From NCBI RefSeq assembly GCF_027587195.1, contig NZ_JAPDDP010000019.1, forward strand, positions 1 to 64,000: a stretch of 64,000 nucleotides of DNA, in the 5' to 3' direction. The position numbers were made by a program, and so were the translations under genes. Of the stretch, positions 42,601 through 50,515 are shown piece by piece. Under the pieces are notes generated by a model. That model was given only the letters and a program-made list of their open reading frames with translations, searched no databases and was not told the origin of the DNA. The first letter of the stretch is position 1. Every line of letters starts with the position of its first letter. The DNA comes from Solirubrobacter phytolaccae. GTDB lineage: Bacteria; Actinomycetota; Thermoleophilia; Solirubrobacterales; Solirubrobacteraceae.

Positions 42601-44112
42601 GTGGCAGAGATGCCCTCAGCAGGTCGGATAATGCGAGTTTCGATAGCGGGAGTCGTCGCAACCGCGATCCTGGGCATCTCAGCCGCCAGCGCTTCTGCGA
42701 GCGACGTGTGGATGTGGGCGTGCCATGGCCCCAACGGCCAGGCGCTCACCAACATCGCTGTGTCGCCCTACACCAGCAACGGTGGCGTGATCACGGACGG
42801 CGGCTGCAACACCGCCGGCACCGACCAGGCGCGGACGCTCACCGCGGCCGCGACGGGCAGTGTCGCCACGCTCACCGTCACGGTTCCGGACGGCCTGAAC
42901 GTCAAGCGCGTGCGCCTCGTCCGCACCGCCAACGGCCTCGGCGGCGCCGGCGCGGCGAGCTACGCCGCCACGTACGGCCCGAAGCCCAACGGCGACACGA
43001 CCTTCCCGGCCACCCCGCTCCCCGACACCGACTTCTCCGTGGCCAACCCGGAGTTCGCCGTCAGCGGCGCCGGCGAGCTCAAGCTCAGCTTGAGCTGCAG
43101 CGCGACCTGCACCGGCTCGCTCGGCGTGCAGGGCGTCGCGTTCCTCGTCGAGGACAACGACGCGCCGTTCGCGCTCGGCGTCAACCGCAACAACCCGGTC
43201 GTCACGACGCGCGACAGGGAGCTCGACAAGGACGGCAACCCGATCGTCGACGCCAAGGGCAACGCCGTCTACTACGTCAAGGAAGTCCCGATGGTCATGT
43301 CGGGCAAGGACTCGGGCGTCGGCCTCGACCGTGCCGTCGTCACGATCAACGGCGCCGGCCTCGCTTTGCCGGCCGTCGCCACGGTCTCGTTCTTCTGCGA
43401 GGACCTCTCGCCGACCGACGCGGCCTCCAACGACCGCCCGCTGGACCGCGCGAAGTGCGGCGACGTCGCCGGCAATGACGGCGACGAGACCCGGGGCTAC
43501 GACCCGCGCTTCGCCACCACCGTCAAGACGGCGTGGCGTGACCTCATCCCGGGGGCCGGTGGCAACTACACCCGCACCGTCGTCTTCTACGACGCGGCCG
43601 GCAACGCGACGACCGCGCTCGAGAACGAGCCGTTCGAGGCCGCCGTCATCTCCAAGCCGATCAGCACGCGCACGCTGAGCATCGGCACCGACCCGCTCTC
43701 GCTCAACGAGAACCCGAACGGCCCCAAGCCGCCGGGCGGTGGCGTCCAGGGCGCGCAGCGCAACCAGTGCCGCACCCCGCGCCTGTCGGTCGTGCTGAAC
43801 ACCAAGCCGGTGCGCGTCACGAAGGGCACGCCGGTCCTGAAGTACAAGAAGGCCTACAAGTTCACGGGCCGCCTGACCTGCGTGATCGACGGCAAGCGCC
43901 GCTCGGCTCCCAAGCGCACGAAGGTGTCGATCCTGAACAAGGTCGGCAAGAAGACGGTCCGCAAGCCCAACACGGCCATCCGTGACAAGGGCGCCGTCAA
44001 CCTCAAGCTCGCCTTCGTCAGCGACCGCACGGTGATCTTCCGCTACACCAACGCGGACGGTCAGAAGTCCGAGGTCAAGATCAAGGTCCGCGTCACCAAG
44101 AAGAAGAAGTAG
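42601..44112 (+). CDS. Large secreted protein with lysine-rich C-terminus
   Basis: A 503-aa exported protein. From the inner ATG (residue 11) the signal peptide runs MRVSIAGVVATAILGISAAS with cleavage after SASA. The mature part is beta-rich: a first half near residues 35-180 with Cys pairs (LSLSCSATCTGS), a middle region (DRAVVTINGAGLALPAV, FFCEDLSPTD), a Pro/Gly linker near 385 (NGPKPPGGG) and a strongly basic C-terminal domain ending in VRVTKKKK. I do not recognise the family. GTG 42601 has the better ribosome site; ATG 42610 and 42631 are alternatives. It is the first gene of a four-gene secreted cassette. Confidence 0.7.
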   Translation: MAEMPSAGRIMRVSIAGVVATAILGISAASASASDVWMWACHGPNGQALTNIAVSPYTSNGGVITDGGCNTAGTDQARTLTAAATGSVATLTVTVPDGLNVKRVRLVRTANGLGGAGAASYAATYGPKPNGDTTFPATPLPDTDFSVANPEFAVSGAGELKLSLSCSATCTGSLGVQGVAFLVEDNDAPFALGVNRNNPVVTTRDRELDKDGNPIVDAKGNAVYYVKEVPMVMSGKDSGVGLDRAVVTINGAGLALPAVATVSFFCEDLSPTDAASNDRPLDRAKCGDVAGNDGDETRGYDPRFATTVKTAWRDLIPGAGGNYTRTVVFYDAAGNATTALENEPFEAAVISKPISTRTLSIGTDPLSLNENPNGPKPPGGGVQGAQRNQCRTPRLSVVLNTKPVRVTKGTPVLKYKKAYKFTGRLTCVIDGKRRSAPKRTKVSILNKVGKKTVRKPNTAIRDKGAVNLKLAFVSDRTVIFRYTNADGQKSEVKIKVRVTKKKK

Positions 44113-44153
44113 AGGCGCCTGAGCATCGTCTCAGCGCGCGGGAGGAAGTGGGA

Positions 44154-44924
44154 ATGAAGCGAGTTACGGCGCTGGGCGCCACGGTTCTGGTGCTTGGCGC
44201 CGGCGCCGCGGCGTACGGCAACAAGGCGGCGGCCGGCGGGGCCGCCGCCGCCCAGGCGGACGGCGGCCTCTCGGTCGCGCCCGCCACGTTCGAGTCACCG
44301 GCGCGCACCGGCGCGCTGGGCACGATGAAGGTGGCCAACCGCTCCGCGGCGCCGCTCACCGTCACCGTCACGCCGCGGCAGTGGACCCAGGCCGCGACGG
44401 GCAAGGTGTCCCCGAACCGTCGCTCGACGCTCGCGGGCGTCAGCGTGAGCGAGGCGAGCTTCACGCTCGCCCCGGGCGCCGAGAAGGACGTGGCGGTCAA
44501 CCTGAACTCGGTGCCGAGCGCCGGCGCGCTCTACGGCGCGATGGAGGTCGTGGGCCTTCCGGCCGACGTCGCCACCCGCAAGGGCCTCGTGCTGGGTTAC
44601 CGCGTGGTGGGTGCCATCCGCATCCTGCCGACCGCGCCCAAGCTGGGCGTCAGCGCCGGGGCGATCAAGCCAGGCAAGGGCACCGCGCTGCTCCCGATCA
44701 AGAACACCGGCAACACGCTGGACGCCGTCAGCGGCACCGTCGCGGTGAAGGACTCGCGCGGCACCCGCAACCTGACCGTCTCGGCCGTGAAGATCCTGCC
44801 GGGCAAGACGATCAACGTCCCGCTCGGGACCAAGCTGCAGAAGGGCACCGCCACCGCCAAGGTGACGCTCAAGCAGAAGGGCAAGACCGCGCTCACCCTC
44901 ACGAAGAAGTTCACGGTCAAGTGA
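44154..44924 (+). CDS. DUF916-like secreted beta-sandwich protein
   Basis: A 256-aa exported protein: signal peptide MKRVTALGATVLVLGAGAAA, then a first beta-sandwich (LSVAPATFESPARTGALGTM; SEASFTLAPGAEKDVAVNLN; GALYGAMEVVG) and a second one (LGVSAGAIKPGKGTALLPIK; NTGNTLDAVSGTVAV). The order resembles DUF916/COG1470 proteins that partner WxL surface proteins. It is related to the protein at 45588. ATG 44154 follows GGAGG. The C-terminus is basic (LTKKFTVK). Confidence 0.68.
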   Translation: MKRVTALGATVLVLGAGAAAYGNKAAAGGAAAAQADGGLSVAPATFESPARTGALGTMKVANRSAAPLTVTVTPRQWTQAATGKVSPNRRSTLAGVSVSEASFTLAPGAEKDVAVNLNSVPSAGALYGAMEVVGLPADVATRKGLVLGYRVVGAIRILPTAPKLGVSAGAIKPGKGTALLPIKNTGNTLDAVSGTVAVKDSRGTRNLTVSAVKILPGKTINVPLGTKLQKGTATAKVTLKQKGKTALTLTKKFTVK

Positions 44925-45034
44925 TGGGCGAGTCACGTCCGATTGACGCGTCCGGCAGCTACCTTCGCTCCGAATCGCGTTCCCGCGTGTTGGGTCTGCA
45001 GGTGGTCATGAAGCGAGTTCTCAGAGGGCACGAA

Positions 45035-45541
45035 ATGAAGCTGCGTACGTTCATCGCCGCATCCGCGGTCGGAGCGATGGCGATCGCCGCGCCGATGGCC
45101 TCGGCGCAGACGGCGCCGGTCGACGGCGGCACGACGATCGGCGGAAGCGTTCCGAGCTTCCTCGAGCTGATCATCAACCAGCCCAAGGCGAACTTCGCGT
45201 CCTTCTCGTCGGCCAAGACGTACTCGACGTCCTTCGACGTGGCCGTCACGACCACCGACGGGGCGTCGCAGCTCTCGGTCGCGGACGGCGAGGTCGCGAC
45301 GGGCTCGAAGATGGGTCGGCTCGCGGCGGGCTCCAAGCTGCTCCCGCTGCCGCTCGAGGCGCGTGTCGGCAAGTCGGCCTTCGCGCCGCTGAACACGTCC
45401 GTCGAACCGCAGTTGACGAAGTGGTCGGACGCTCAGGCCCGCGGCAAGGCGACGGTCAACCTCCGCCAGCAGGTCAAGTCCAAGGTCAAGGGCAGCTACC
45501 GCAAGGTCCTGCTCGTCACGCTTTCCACGGATACGCCCTAG
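45035..45541 (+). CDS. Secreted WxL-like beta-sandwich protein
   Basis: A 168-aa exported protein. The signal peptide is MKLRTFIAASAVGAMAIAAP with cleavage after ASA. The mature part has the scheme GGSVPSFLELIINQPKANFA, then DVAVTTTDGASQLSVADGEV, ending VLLVTLSTDTP, as seen in actinobacterial proteins that resemble WxL or SipW-linked surface beta domains. The two genes either side encode DUF916-like partners, the same pairing as in WxL loci of Firmicutes. No sortase motif or membrane anchor is visible. ATG 45008 is an alternative start. Confidence 0.65.
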   Translation: MKLRTFIAASAVGAMAIAAPMASAQTAPVDGGTTIGGSVPSFLELIINQPKANFASFSSAKTYSTSFDVAVTTTDGASQLSVADGEVATGSKMGRLAAGSKLLPLPLEARVGKSAFAPLNTSVEPQLTKWSDAQARGKATVNLRQQVKSKVKGSYRKVLLVTLSTDTP

Positions 45542-45587
45542 CGCGCACTCCGGGCACGAATTCAGAGAGAACCAAGGAGATACCGAA

Positions 45588-46385
45588 GTGAAGCTCGTTA
45601 GGAGTCGGCTGGTCGCCGGCGCCCTCGGCCTGGCCGTCGCGGGAACCGCGACCGGCAGCGTCATCGCTCGTGCGGACGAGTCCGCGCCGGTGGCGAAGGC
45701 CTCGCAGCAGGGCGGCGTGTCGATCACGCCCGCTCTCGTCGAGAAGACCGCGAAGCGCGGAAACATCGGCACCATCACGATCAAGAACACCACCAAGGAC
45801 ACGATGCGGGTCACGGTCAACGTGCGCCCGTGGATCCAGAACCGCAACACGGGTTCGGTCGTCCTGAACACGAAGGCCAGCCTCGCGCCGTACGTGCGGG
45901 CGTCGCCGCAGACGTTCGACCTGGCGCCGGGTGAGCGTCGCGTGTCCTTCAACATGCGCCGCATGACCGCGTCCGGCTCGCTCTACGCCGGCTTCCAGGT
46001 CTTCGCCAAGCAGAAGAAGGCCAAGGCGCGCAACGGCATCGTCCCGCAGTGGGATCTGCGCGGGAAGATGCGCCTGAACCCGACGCGCAAGAACCCGAAC
46101 CTGCGCATCGGTGCCAGCGACGTGGCCGGGCGTGGCAACAACCGCTCGCTCATCCTCGCGGTCCGCAACACGGGCAACACGCTCGATCCGGTCGGCGGCA
46201 CCGTCTCGATCACCGGGCCGACGGCCCGCAACGCGACGATCCCGCAGGTCGGCATCGTCCCGGGCCAGGTCGTCTACCTCAAGGGCGGCGCGCTGCGCGG
46301 CATGAAGGCCGGCAACTACACCGCCACGTGGGCCGTCACCATCGGTGGCAAGCGCTTCAACGTCAAGCGCACGTTCAAGCTGTAA
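45588..46385 (+). CDS. DUF916-like secreted beta-sandwich protein, second copy
   Basis: A 265-aa exported protein: signal peptide VKLVRSRLVAGALGLAVAGT, then VSITPALVEKTAKRGNIGTI, PQTFDLAPGERRVSFNMRRM, SGSLYAGFQVFAK and NTGNTLDPVGGTVSI. The order of elements is the same as in the protein at 44154, so they arose by duplication, but the sequences are far apart. The GTG at 45588 follows AAGGAGA. It is followed by BlaI and M56 genes within 15 bp. Confidence 0.68.
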   Translation: MKLVRSRLVAGALGLAVAGTATGSVIARADESAPVAKASQQGGVSITPALVEKTAKRGNIGTITIKNTTKDTMRVTVNVRPWIQNRNTGSVVLNTKASLAPYVRASPQTFDLAPGERRVSFNMRRMTASGSLYAGFQVFAKQKKAKARNGIVPQWDLRGKMRLNPTRKNPNLRIGASDVAGRGNNRSLILAVRNTGNTLDPVGGTVSITGPTARNATIPQVGIVPGQVVYLKGGALRGMKAGNYTATWAVTIGGKRFNVKRTFKL

Positions 46386-46400
46386 GCAGGAGCTGAAGGC

Positions 46401-46778
46401 ATGGCCACGCCCCCACCTCTGCACGAGCTCGAGTCCGAGATCATGGAGGAGATGTGGGGGCGTGCCGAGGCCACCGTCCGCGACGTGCAGTCAGCCCTGA
46501 ACGCGCGCAGCGAGAAGACGCGCGCGTACACGACGCTGCTGACGGTGATGACGCGGCTGGACGGCAAGGGTCTGCTCGTCCGCCGTCGCGAAGGCCGCGT
46601 CGACGTCTATTCGGCGGCGATCCCGCGTGACGAGTACTTCGCGGCCCGCGCGGAAGCGTCGGTCGAGGCGCTCGTCGAGGACTTCGGGGACCTGGCGCTG
46701 GCGCACTTCGCCCGTCACATCCGCGGCCTCGATCCGCAGCGGTTGGAGACGCTGCGCCGCATCGCCGAAAGTGACTGA
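46401..46778 (+). CDS. BlaI/MecI/CopY family repressor
   Basis: A 125-aa winged-helix repressor: LHELESEIMEEMWGRAEATV, then RDVQSALNARSEKTRAYTTL and VMTRLDGKGLLVRRREGRVD. The C-terminal part is a dimerisation helix pair. BlaI proteins are inactivated by proteolysis when a membrane M56 protease senses its signal, and the M56 gene lies 5 bp downstream. The gene before it is 15 bp away, so the repressor may be in the same operon that it controls. Confidence 0.9.
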   Translation: MATPPPLHELESEIMEEMWGRAEATVRDVQSALNARSEKTRAYTTLLTVMTRLDGKGLLVRRREGRVDVYSAAIPRDEYFAARAEASVEALVEDFGDLALAHFARHIRGLDPQRLETLRRIAESD

Positions 46779-46783
46779 GTGAA

Positions 46784-47677
46784 GTGACCGAGTCCCGCGG
46801 GCTGCGGCGGGCCGAGTTCGCGGTTGCCGCGTTCGGGGTCACGGCGTTCCTGCTCGCGCTGCTGTACGTGATCGACGCCGTCCGCTTCCACAGCGGCGCG
46901 GTGCTGCATCCGCTCACCGAGGACATCCCCAACGGTGAGCTGCACATCGGCGAGCTCGTGCTGATGGCGCTGCTGATCTTCGACGGGCTCGCGTTCGGGC
47001 GCGCCGCGCGCTCGCTGCGTCGCGGTGTCGCGGCGCACCGGCGGCTGTCGGCCGAGCTGCCGGTCGTAGGCACGCGGGTGATCGGGGGACGCGAGGTGGC
47101 GGTCGTCCCGGGCTCGGCACCGCGCGCGTTCTGCTCCGGCCTCGCGCGGCCGCGGGTCTACGTCTCCCAAGGCGCGCTGGCGCGGCTGGGGGAGCGCGAG
47201 CTCGCCGCGGTCGTCGCGCATGAGGCGCATCACGCCGACCGTCGCGACCCGCTGCGCCTGCTGGTGGCGCGCGCGATCGGCGACGCCTACTCGCTGCGCA
47301 CGCTCCCGCGGCGCGAGCAGGCCTTGTCAGAGCTGTCGGCCGACGCCGCGGCGGTCCGCCGGAGCGGGGCCGCACCGCTCGCGTCGGCGCTGCTGGCGTT
47401 CCCGGATGACGTCGCGCCGGAGCGCGTGGACCGGCTCGCCGGCGCCAAGCCGGTCGGCCAGGTCTCCAACGCGATGGTGGTCGCCGCCGGGCTCGTGATG
47501 GCGGTGCTCGTCGTGGCGATCGTGGCCGAGCTGTTCGTGCCCGGCCACCCGGCCTTCTGCCTGCCGCTGGCGTCCGCGCCCGGGTGGATCCTGGTCGCGG
47601 TCACCGCGCGCGTCGCGGTGCTGGGGCCCGCGTGGCTCGGCTGGCGCCGAGCCGCCGCGTTCCTCAGACCCGCCTAG
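46784..47677 (+). CDS. M56 (BlaR1-like) membrane metalloprotease without sensor domain
   Basis: A 297-aa integral protein with helices at about residues 12-31, 55-72, 228-250 and 255-280. The zinc site is HEAHH (His146, Glu147, His150), with ELSADAAAVRRSG near residue 184 as the third-ligand region. Unlike BlaR1 it lacks the extracellular penicillin-binding sensor. It most likely cleaves the BlaI-type repressor encoded just upstream when the envelope gives a signal. Confidence 0.87.
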   Translation: MTESRGLRRAEFAVAAFGVTAFLLALLYVIDAVRFHSGAVLHPLTEDIPNGELHIGELVLMALLIFDGLAFGRAARSLRRGVAAHRRLSAELPVVGTRVIGGREVAVVPGSAPRAFCSGLARPRVYVSQGALARLGERELAAVVAHEAHHADRRDPLRLLVARAIGDAYSLRTLPRREQALSELSADAAAVRRSGAAPLASALLAFPDDVAPERVDRLAGAKPVGQVSNAMVVAAGLVMAVLVVAIVAELFVPGHPAFCLPLASAPGWILVAVTARVAVLGPAWLGWRRAAAFLRPA

Positions 47678-47730
47678 GAGATCCGCGAAGCGATCTCCAA
47701 GCGATCGCGCTTGGCGCCGACGAAGTCGGC
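47678..47730. terminator. Three tandem hairpins between convergent genes
   Basis: Right after the M56 stop come an imperfect hairpin GAGATCCGC-GAA-GCGATCTC (47678-47697), a perfect one CCAAGCG-ATCG-CGCTTGG (47697-47714), and a perfect one GCCGAC-GAA-GTCGGC (47716-47730). They fill the gap between two convergent genes and should act as a bidirectional terminator. Confidence 0.6.
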
Positions 47731-47746
47731 TGCCGCGTTCGATCGC

Positions 47747-48916
47747 CTAGCCCTTCTTCTTCTTTTCGCAGTCCTTGGCGACGGTGACGCGCTTGGCGTT
47801 GCCCTTGAAGCGCGAGACGATCACGGTGTCATTGCCGGCGCCGCAGGACACGCGCGCCTTGCCGCTGGCGGTGATCGCGTAGATGGTGTCGTCGTCGGGG
47901 CCGGCGTCGACGATCGTGTTCTTGCCGGCGATCCGGATGTTGTCGGCGCCGTTGCCGCCGAAGATCGTCGAGATCGTGCCGTTGCCCTGCAGGAAGTCGT
48001 TGCCGTCGCCGCCGAGGATGCGGTTCTTGCCGCGACCGCCGTAGACGGTGTCGTCGCCCGAGCCCGCGTCGATCAGGTCGCTCTGCTTGCCGGCCTTGCC
48101 GGTGTGGCGGGCGTCGCCCCACAGGATGTCGTTGCCGGCGTGCCCGTGGAGGGTGTTCGAGCCGCCCTGGCCGTTGAGGCGGTCGTTGCGGTCCGTGCCG
48201 TTCTTGGTGCCGTTGCCGGACCAGGTGATGCCGCGCGTGGGGTCACGCTCGGCGGCCAGGTCGATCACGTTCTCGCAGTTCGGCTGGACGGCGAGCAGCT
48301 TGCGGTTCGTCCGGCCCTTCGGCGCGGGCGTGTTGTAGACGGTGTCGTTGCCGTCGCCGCAGTCGATGCTCTTGACCGCGCTCGGCGGGTCCGAGTTGAG
48401 GTGGATGATGTCGTCGCCGGGGCCGGCGTCGATCCGGTCCGGGCCGGTGTCGGAGAAGATCGTGTCGTTGCCGTTGCCGCCGTTGATGTCGTCGCCGCCG
48501 CTGCCGCCGTCGAGGGTGTCGTTGCCGTCCCCGCCGTTGAGCACGTCGGGCGCCTCGTTGCCTTCGAGGTTGTCGTCGCCGGGGCCGCCGAGCAGCGTGT
48601 CGTGGCCGAAGCCGCCGAGGCCCTGGTCGTTCCCGTCCTCGCCGATCAGGCGGTCGTCGCCCGAGCCACCGTTCATGTTGTCGTTGCCGAAGCCGCCGTA
48701 GACCTCGTCGGGGCCGGTGTCGCCGGTCAAGATGTCGTCGCTTCCGAGGCCACGGATCGTGTCACGACCACCGAGGCCGTTGATCACATCTGGGCCTTCC
48801 GTCCCGGTGAGTCGCTCTGCGGCGCCGGAGCCGACGATGTTCTTTGCGAACGCAGTCGTGGCGAACACGAGCGCTCCAGCGAGTATCAGGGCCATCAAGG
48901 TACGGAATTTGGACAC
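47747..48916 (-). CDS. Secreted RTX (hemolysin-type calcium-binding repeat) protein
   Basis: A 389-aa exported protein: signal peptide MSKFRTLMALILAGALVFAT, then about 25 nonapeptide repeats of the form GGxGxDxLx (GGDGNDTLDGGSGGDDINGG; GGNGNDTIF; GSGDDTVYGGRGKN). These fold into calcium-binding parallel beta-rolls outside the cell. A Cys-containing break (IDCGDGNDTVY; QPNCENVIDL) splits the repeats. The tail CEKKKKG is basic. The export route is probably Sec, since the signal peptide is at the N-terminus, unlike type I RTX toxins. GTG 48916 follows an AAAGGA. Confidence 0.9.
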   Translation of the reverse strand: MSKFRTLMALILAGALVFATTAFAKNIVGSGAAERLTGTEGPDVINGLGGRDTIRGLGSDDILTGDTGPDEVYGGFGNDNMNGGSGDDRLIGEDGNDQGLGGFGHDTLLGGPGDDNLEGNEAPDVLNGGDGNDTLDGGSGGDDINGGNGNDTIFSDTGPDRIDAGPGDDIIHLNSDPPSAVKSIDCGDGNDTVYNTPAPKGRTNRKLLAVQPNCENVIDLAAERDPTRGITWSGNGTKNGTDRNDRLNGQGGSNTLHGHAGNDILWGDARHTGKAGKQSDLIDAGSGDDTVYGGRGKNRILGGDGNDFLQGNGTISTIFGGNGADNIRIAGKNTIVDAGPDDDTIYAITASGKARVSCGAGNDTVIVSRFKGNAKRVTVAKDCEKKKKG

Positions 48917-48947
48917 ACTTATCCTTTTGCCCAGAGCGTCCAGGCGG

Positions 48948-49949
48948 TTAACGGCGCCGGGGCGCCAAGAAATAGTGGCTGACGAGCCAGTCGTCGCCGT
49001 CGTGCCGGCTCCAGATCTCGGCGGCCGAGATCAGGAACAACCGCCAGGCAGCAAGGCGGCGCCGTGCTTCTTTGCGAGTCGTAGCGTGTTCGAGTATGGC
49101 GACCGCGGGCCCTGAGTTGGCGTCCAACCGCTCCAGCCAGGCACGCAAGGTTCTGGCGTAATGGAACCCGGCGACGGCCCACCGATCTTCGACCACCAGA
49201 TCGTCCTGAAAGCGGAGCAACAGGTCGTGGCTGGGCATGGTGGTGCCGGTGAACAGCCGCTCGGACGCCCACGCGCCCTCGAAGCGGTAGGCGAGGCTGC
49301 GGTGGCTGAAGTGCTGGATGAACACGCGGCCGTCCGGCGTGAGCGCCGCGGCGACCCGGTGCAGCAGCTCCTTCCAGTTGCGCATGTGCTCGAGCAGCTC
49401 GACGGCGAGGACCCGGTCGAACGTGCGGCCGGAGCGCAGCGCCTCCTCGGCGGTCAGCACCTCCAGGTTGGCCAGCCCGCGCCGCTCGATGTGCTCGCGC
49501 TGGGCGGCGGAGTTCGTCACGCCCACCACGCGCGCCGCCGGGTAGCGCTCGGCGATCCAGATCGCGAGCGCGCCCCAGCCGCACGCGAGGTCGAGCACGT
49601 CCATCCCGTCCGCGACCTGCGCCCGCTCGCACGTGAGCGCGAGCATCGCCTCCTCGGCGGCCGGCAGGTCCGTCGCGGTCGTCCACAGCGCGCAGCTGTA
49701 CTTCTCACGCGGGCCGAGGAACAGGGCGTAGAACGCGGCCGGGAGGTCGTCGGGCGGCTCGCGTTCGCTGATCGGCCCGTGCGAGAGGTGCCAGACGAGC
49801 GAGCGCAGCCGGTCCTCCTGCGCCTCGACGCCGCCGGCCTGCTCGCTCTTGAGCCGCATCCGGGTGGCGAGCCGGCTCCCGAACCGCAACGCCGGGTCCG
49901 GCAGCCGGGGGTGCGTGAGCGCACGGTCGAGCAGCGCGGAGCGGAGCAT
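48948..49949 (-). CDS. Cyclopropane-synthase-like SAM methyltransferase
   Basis: A 333-aa methyltransferase. EKYSCALWTTATDLPAAEEA near residue 82, the SAM loop DVLDLACGWGALAIWIAERY near residue 116, and GVTNSAAQREHIE near residue 142 match the CFA-synthase/coclaurine N-methyltransferase group. The Glu-Leu-Leu-Glu-His site (VELLEHM near 183) is present. The substrate is unclear: lipid or small amine. It is divergent from the VOC gene, with only a perfect palindrome between the two starts. Confidence 0.83.
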   Translation of the reverse strand: MLRSALLDRALTHPRLPDPALRFGSRLATRMRLKSEQAGGVEAQEDRLRSLVWHLSHGPISEREPPDDLPAAFYALFLGPREKYSCALWTTATDLPAAEEAMLALTCERAQVADGMDVLDLACGWGALAIWIAERYPAARVVGVTNSAAQREHIERRGLANLEVLTAEEALRSGRTFDRVLAVELLEHMRNWKELLHRVAAALTPDGRVFIQHFSHRSLAYRFEGAWASERLFTGTTMPSHDLLLRFQDDLVVEDRWAVAGFHYARTLRAWLERLDANSGPAVAILEHATTRKEARRRLAAWRLFLISAAEIWSRHDGDDWLVSHYFLAPRRR

Positions 49950-49952
49950 CGC

Positions 49953-49973
49953 CCGGAGGATGCCATCCTCCGG
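49953..49973. promoter_or_regulatory. Perfect 21-bp palindrome filling a divergent intergenic gap
   Basis: CCGGAGGATG-C-CATCCTCCGG occupies 21 of the 26 bp between the methyltransferase ATG (49949) and the VOC ATG (49976). Its outer half-sites (CGGAGG...CCTCCG) are the same as those of the TetR operators at 14466-14520 but 7 bp apart rather than 3. It is a probable operator that could control both genes. Confidence 0.7.
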
Positions 49974-49975
49974 AC

Positions 49976-50515
49976 ATGAGCGAGGCTTCAGTCGAGCCGA
50001 TCGCCCGCGCGGAGCACCCGCTTCCCGCCGGGACCCGGATCGGTCACGTCCATCTCCGCACCGCCGACATCGACCGCGTGCGCGCCTTCTACGTCGGCGT
50101 GCTCGGGTTCGACGTCATCACCGAGCTGCGGGACATCCCGGGCTGGGGAACCACCGGTGACGCGCTGTTCCTCAGCGCCGGCGGCTATCACCATCACCTC
50201 GGCTTCAACACCTGGAAGTCGGCCGGCGGCCCGCCGCAGCCCGACGGCGTCTGCGGCCTGCACCACGTCGCGATCCTGTTCCCCACCCGTGCCGACCTTG
50301 CCGCTGTGGTCCGCCGGCTCATCGCTGCCGACTGGCCGCTGCGCCAGCTCGCCGACCATGGCACGCACGAGGCGGTGTACATCTCAGACCCCGACGGCAA
50401 CGACCTCGAGCTCTACTGGGATCGCCCCTTCGAGGAGTGGCCGCGCACCGAGGAAGGTCACCTCGCGTTCGCGGGTGGTGAGTTGGACCTCGACGATCTA
50501 CTCACTACACAGTAA
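49976..50515 (+). CDS. VOC-family (catechol 2,3-dioxygenase CatE-like) protein
   Basis: A 179-aa protein with two betaalphabetabetabeta modules: IGHVHLRTADIDRVRAFYVG near residue 22 and CGLHHVAILFPTRADL near residue 93, with ELYWDRPFEEWPR near residue 143 giving the last metal ligand. The His/His/Glu set suits an iron- or manganese-dependent ring dioxygenase or a glyoxalase-like enzyme. ATG 49976 starts 2 bp after the palindrome. The end overlaps the asparaginase gene by 11 bp, tail to tail. Confidence 0.8.
   Translation: MSEASVEPIARAEHPLPAGTRIGHVHLRTADIDRVRAFYVGVLGFDVITELRDIPGWGTTGDALFLSAGGYHHHLGFNTWKSAGGPPQPDGVCGLHHVAILFPTRADLAAVVRRLIAADWPLRQLADHGTHEAVYISDPDGNDLELYWDRPFEEWPRTEEGHLAFAGGELDLDDLLTTQ

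Noticed and set aside
44113-44153. Possible attenuator hairpin between the first two secreted-protein genes
   Set aside because: The stem is short and imperfect, and no T-run follows; not clear enough to list.
44944-44965. TTGACG followed by TACCTT before the WxL-like gene, echoing the promoter at 42471
   Set aside because: The spacer is only about 11 bp, so it cannot be a normal promoter; the likeness to the 42-kb site is probably chance.
47800-48850. Short-period repeats that could suggest a CRISPR array or tandem DNA repeat
   Set aside because: The period is nine codons-related and encodes GGxGxD RTX repeats; there are no identical direct repeats with unique spacers.
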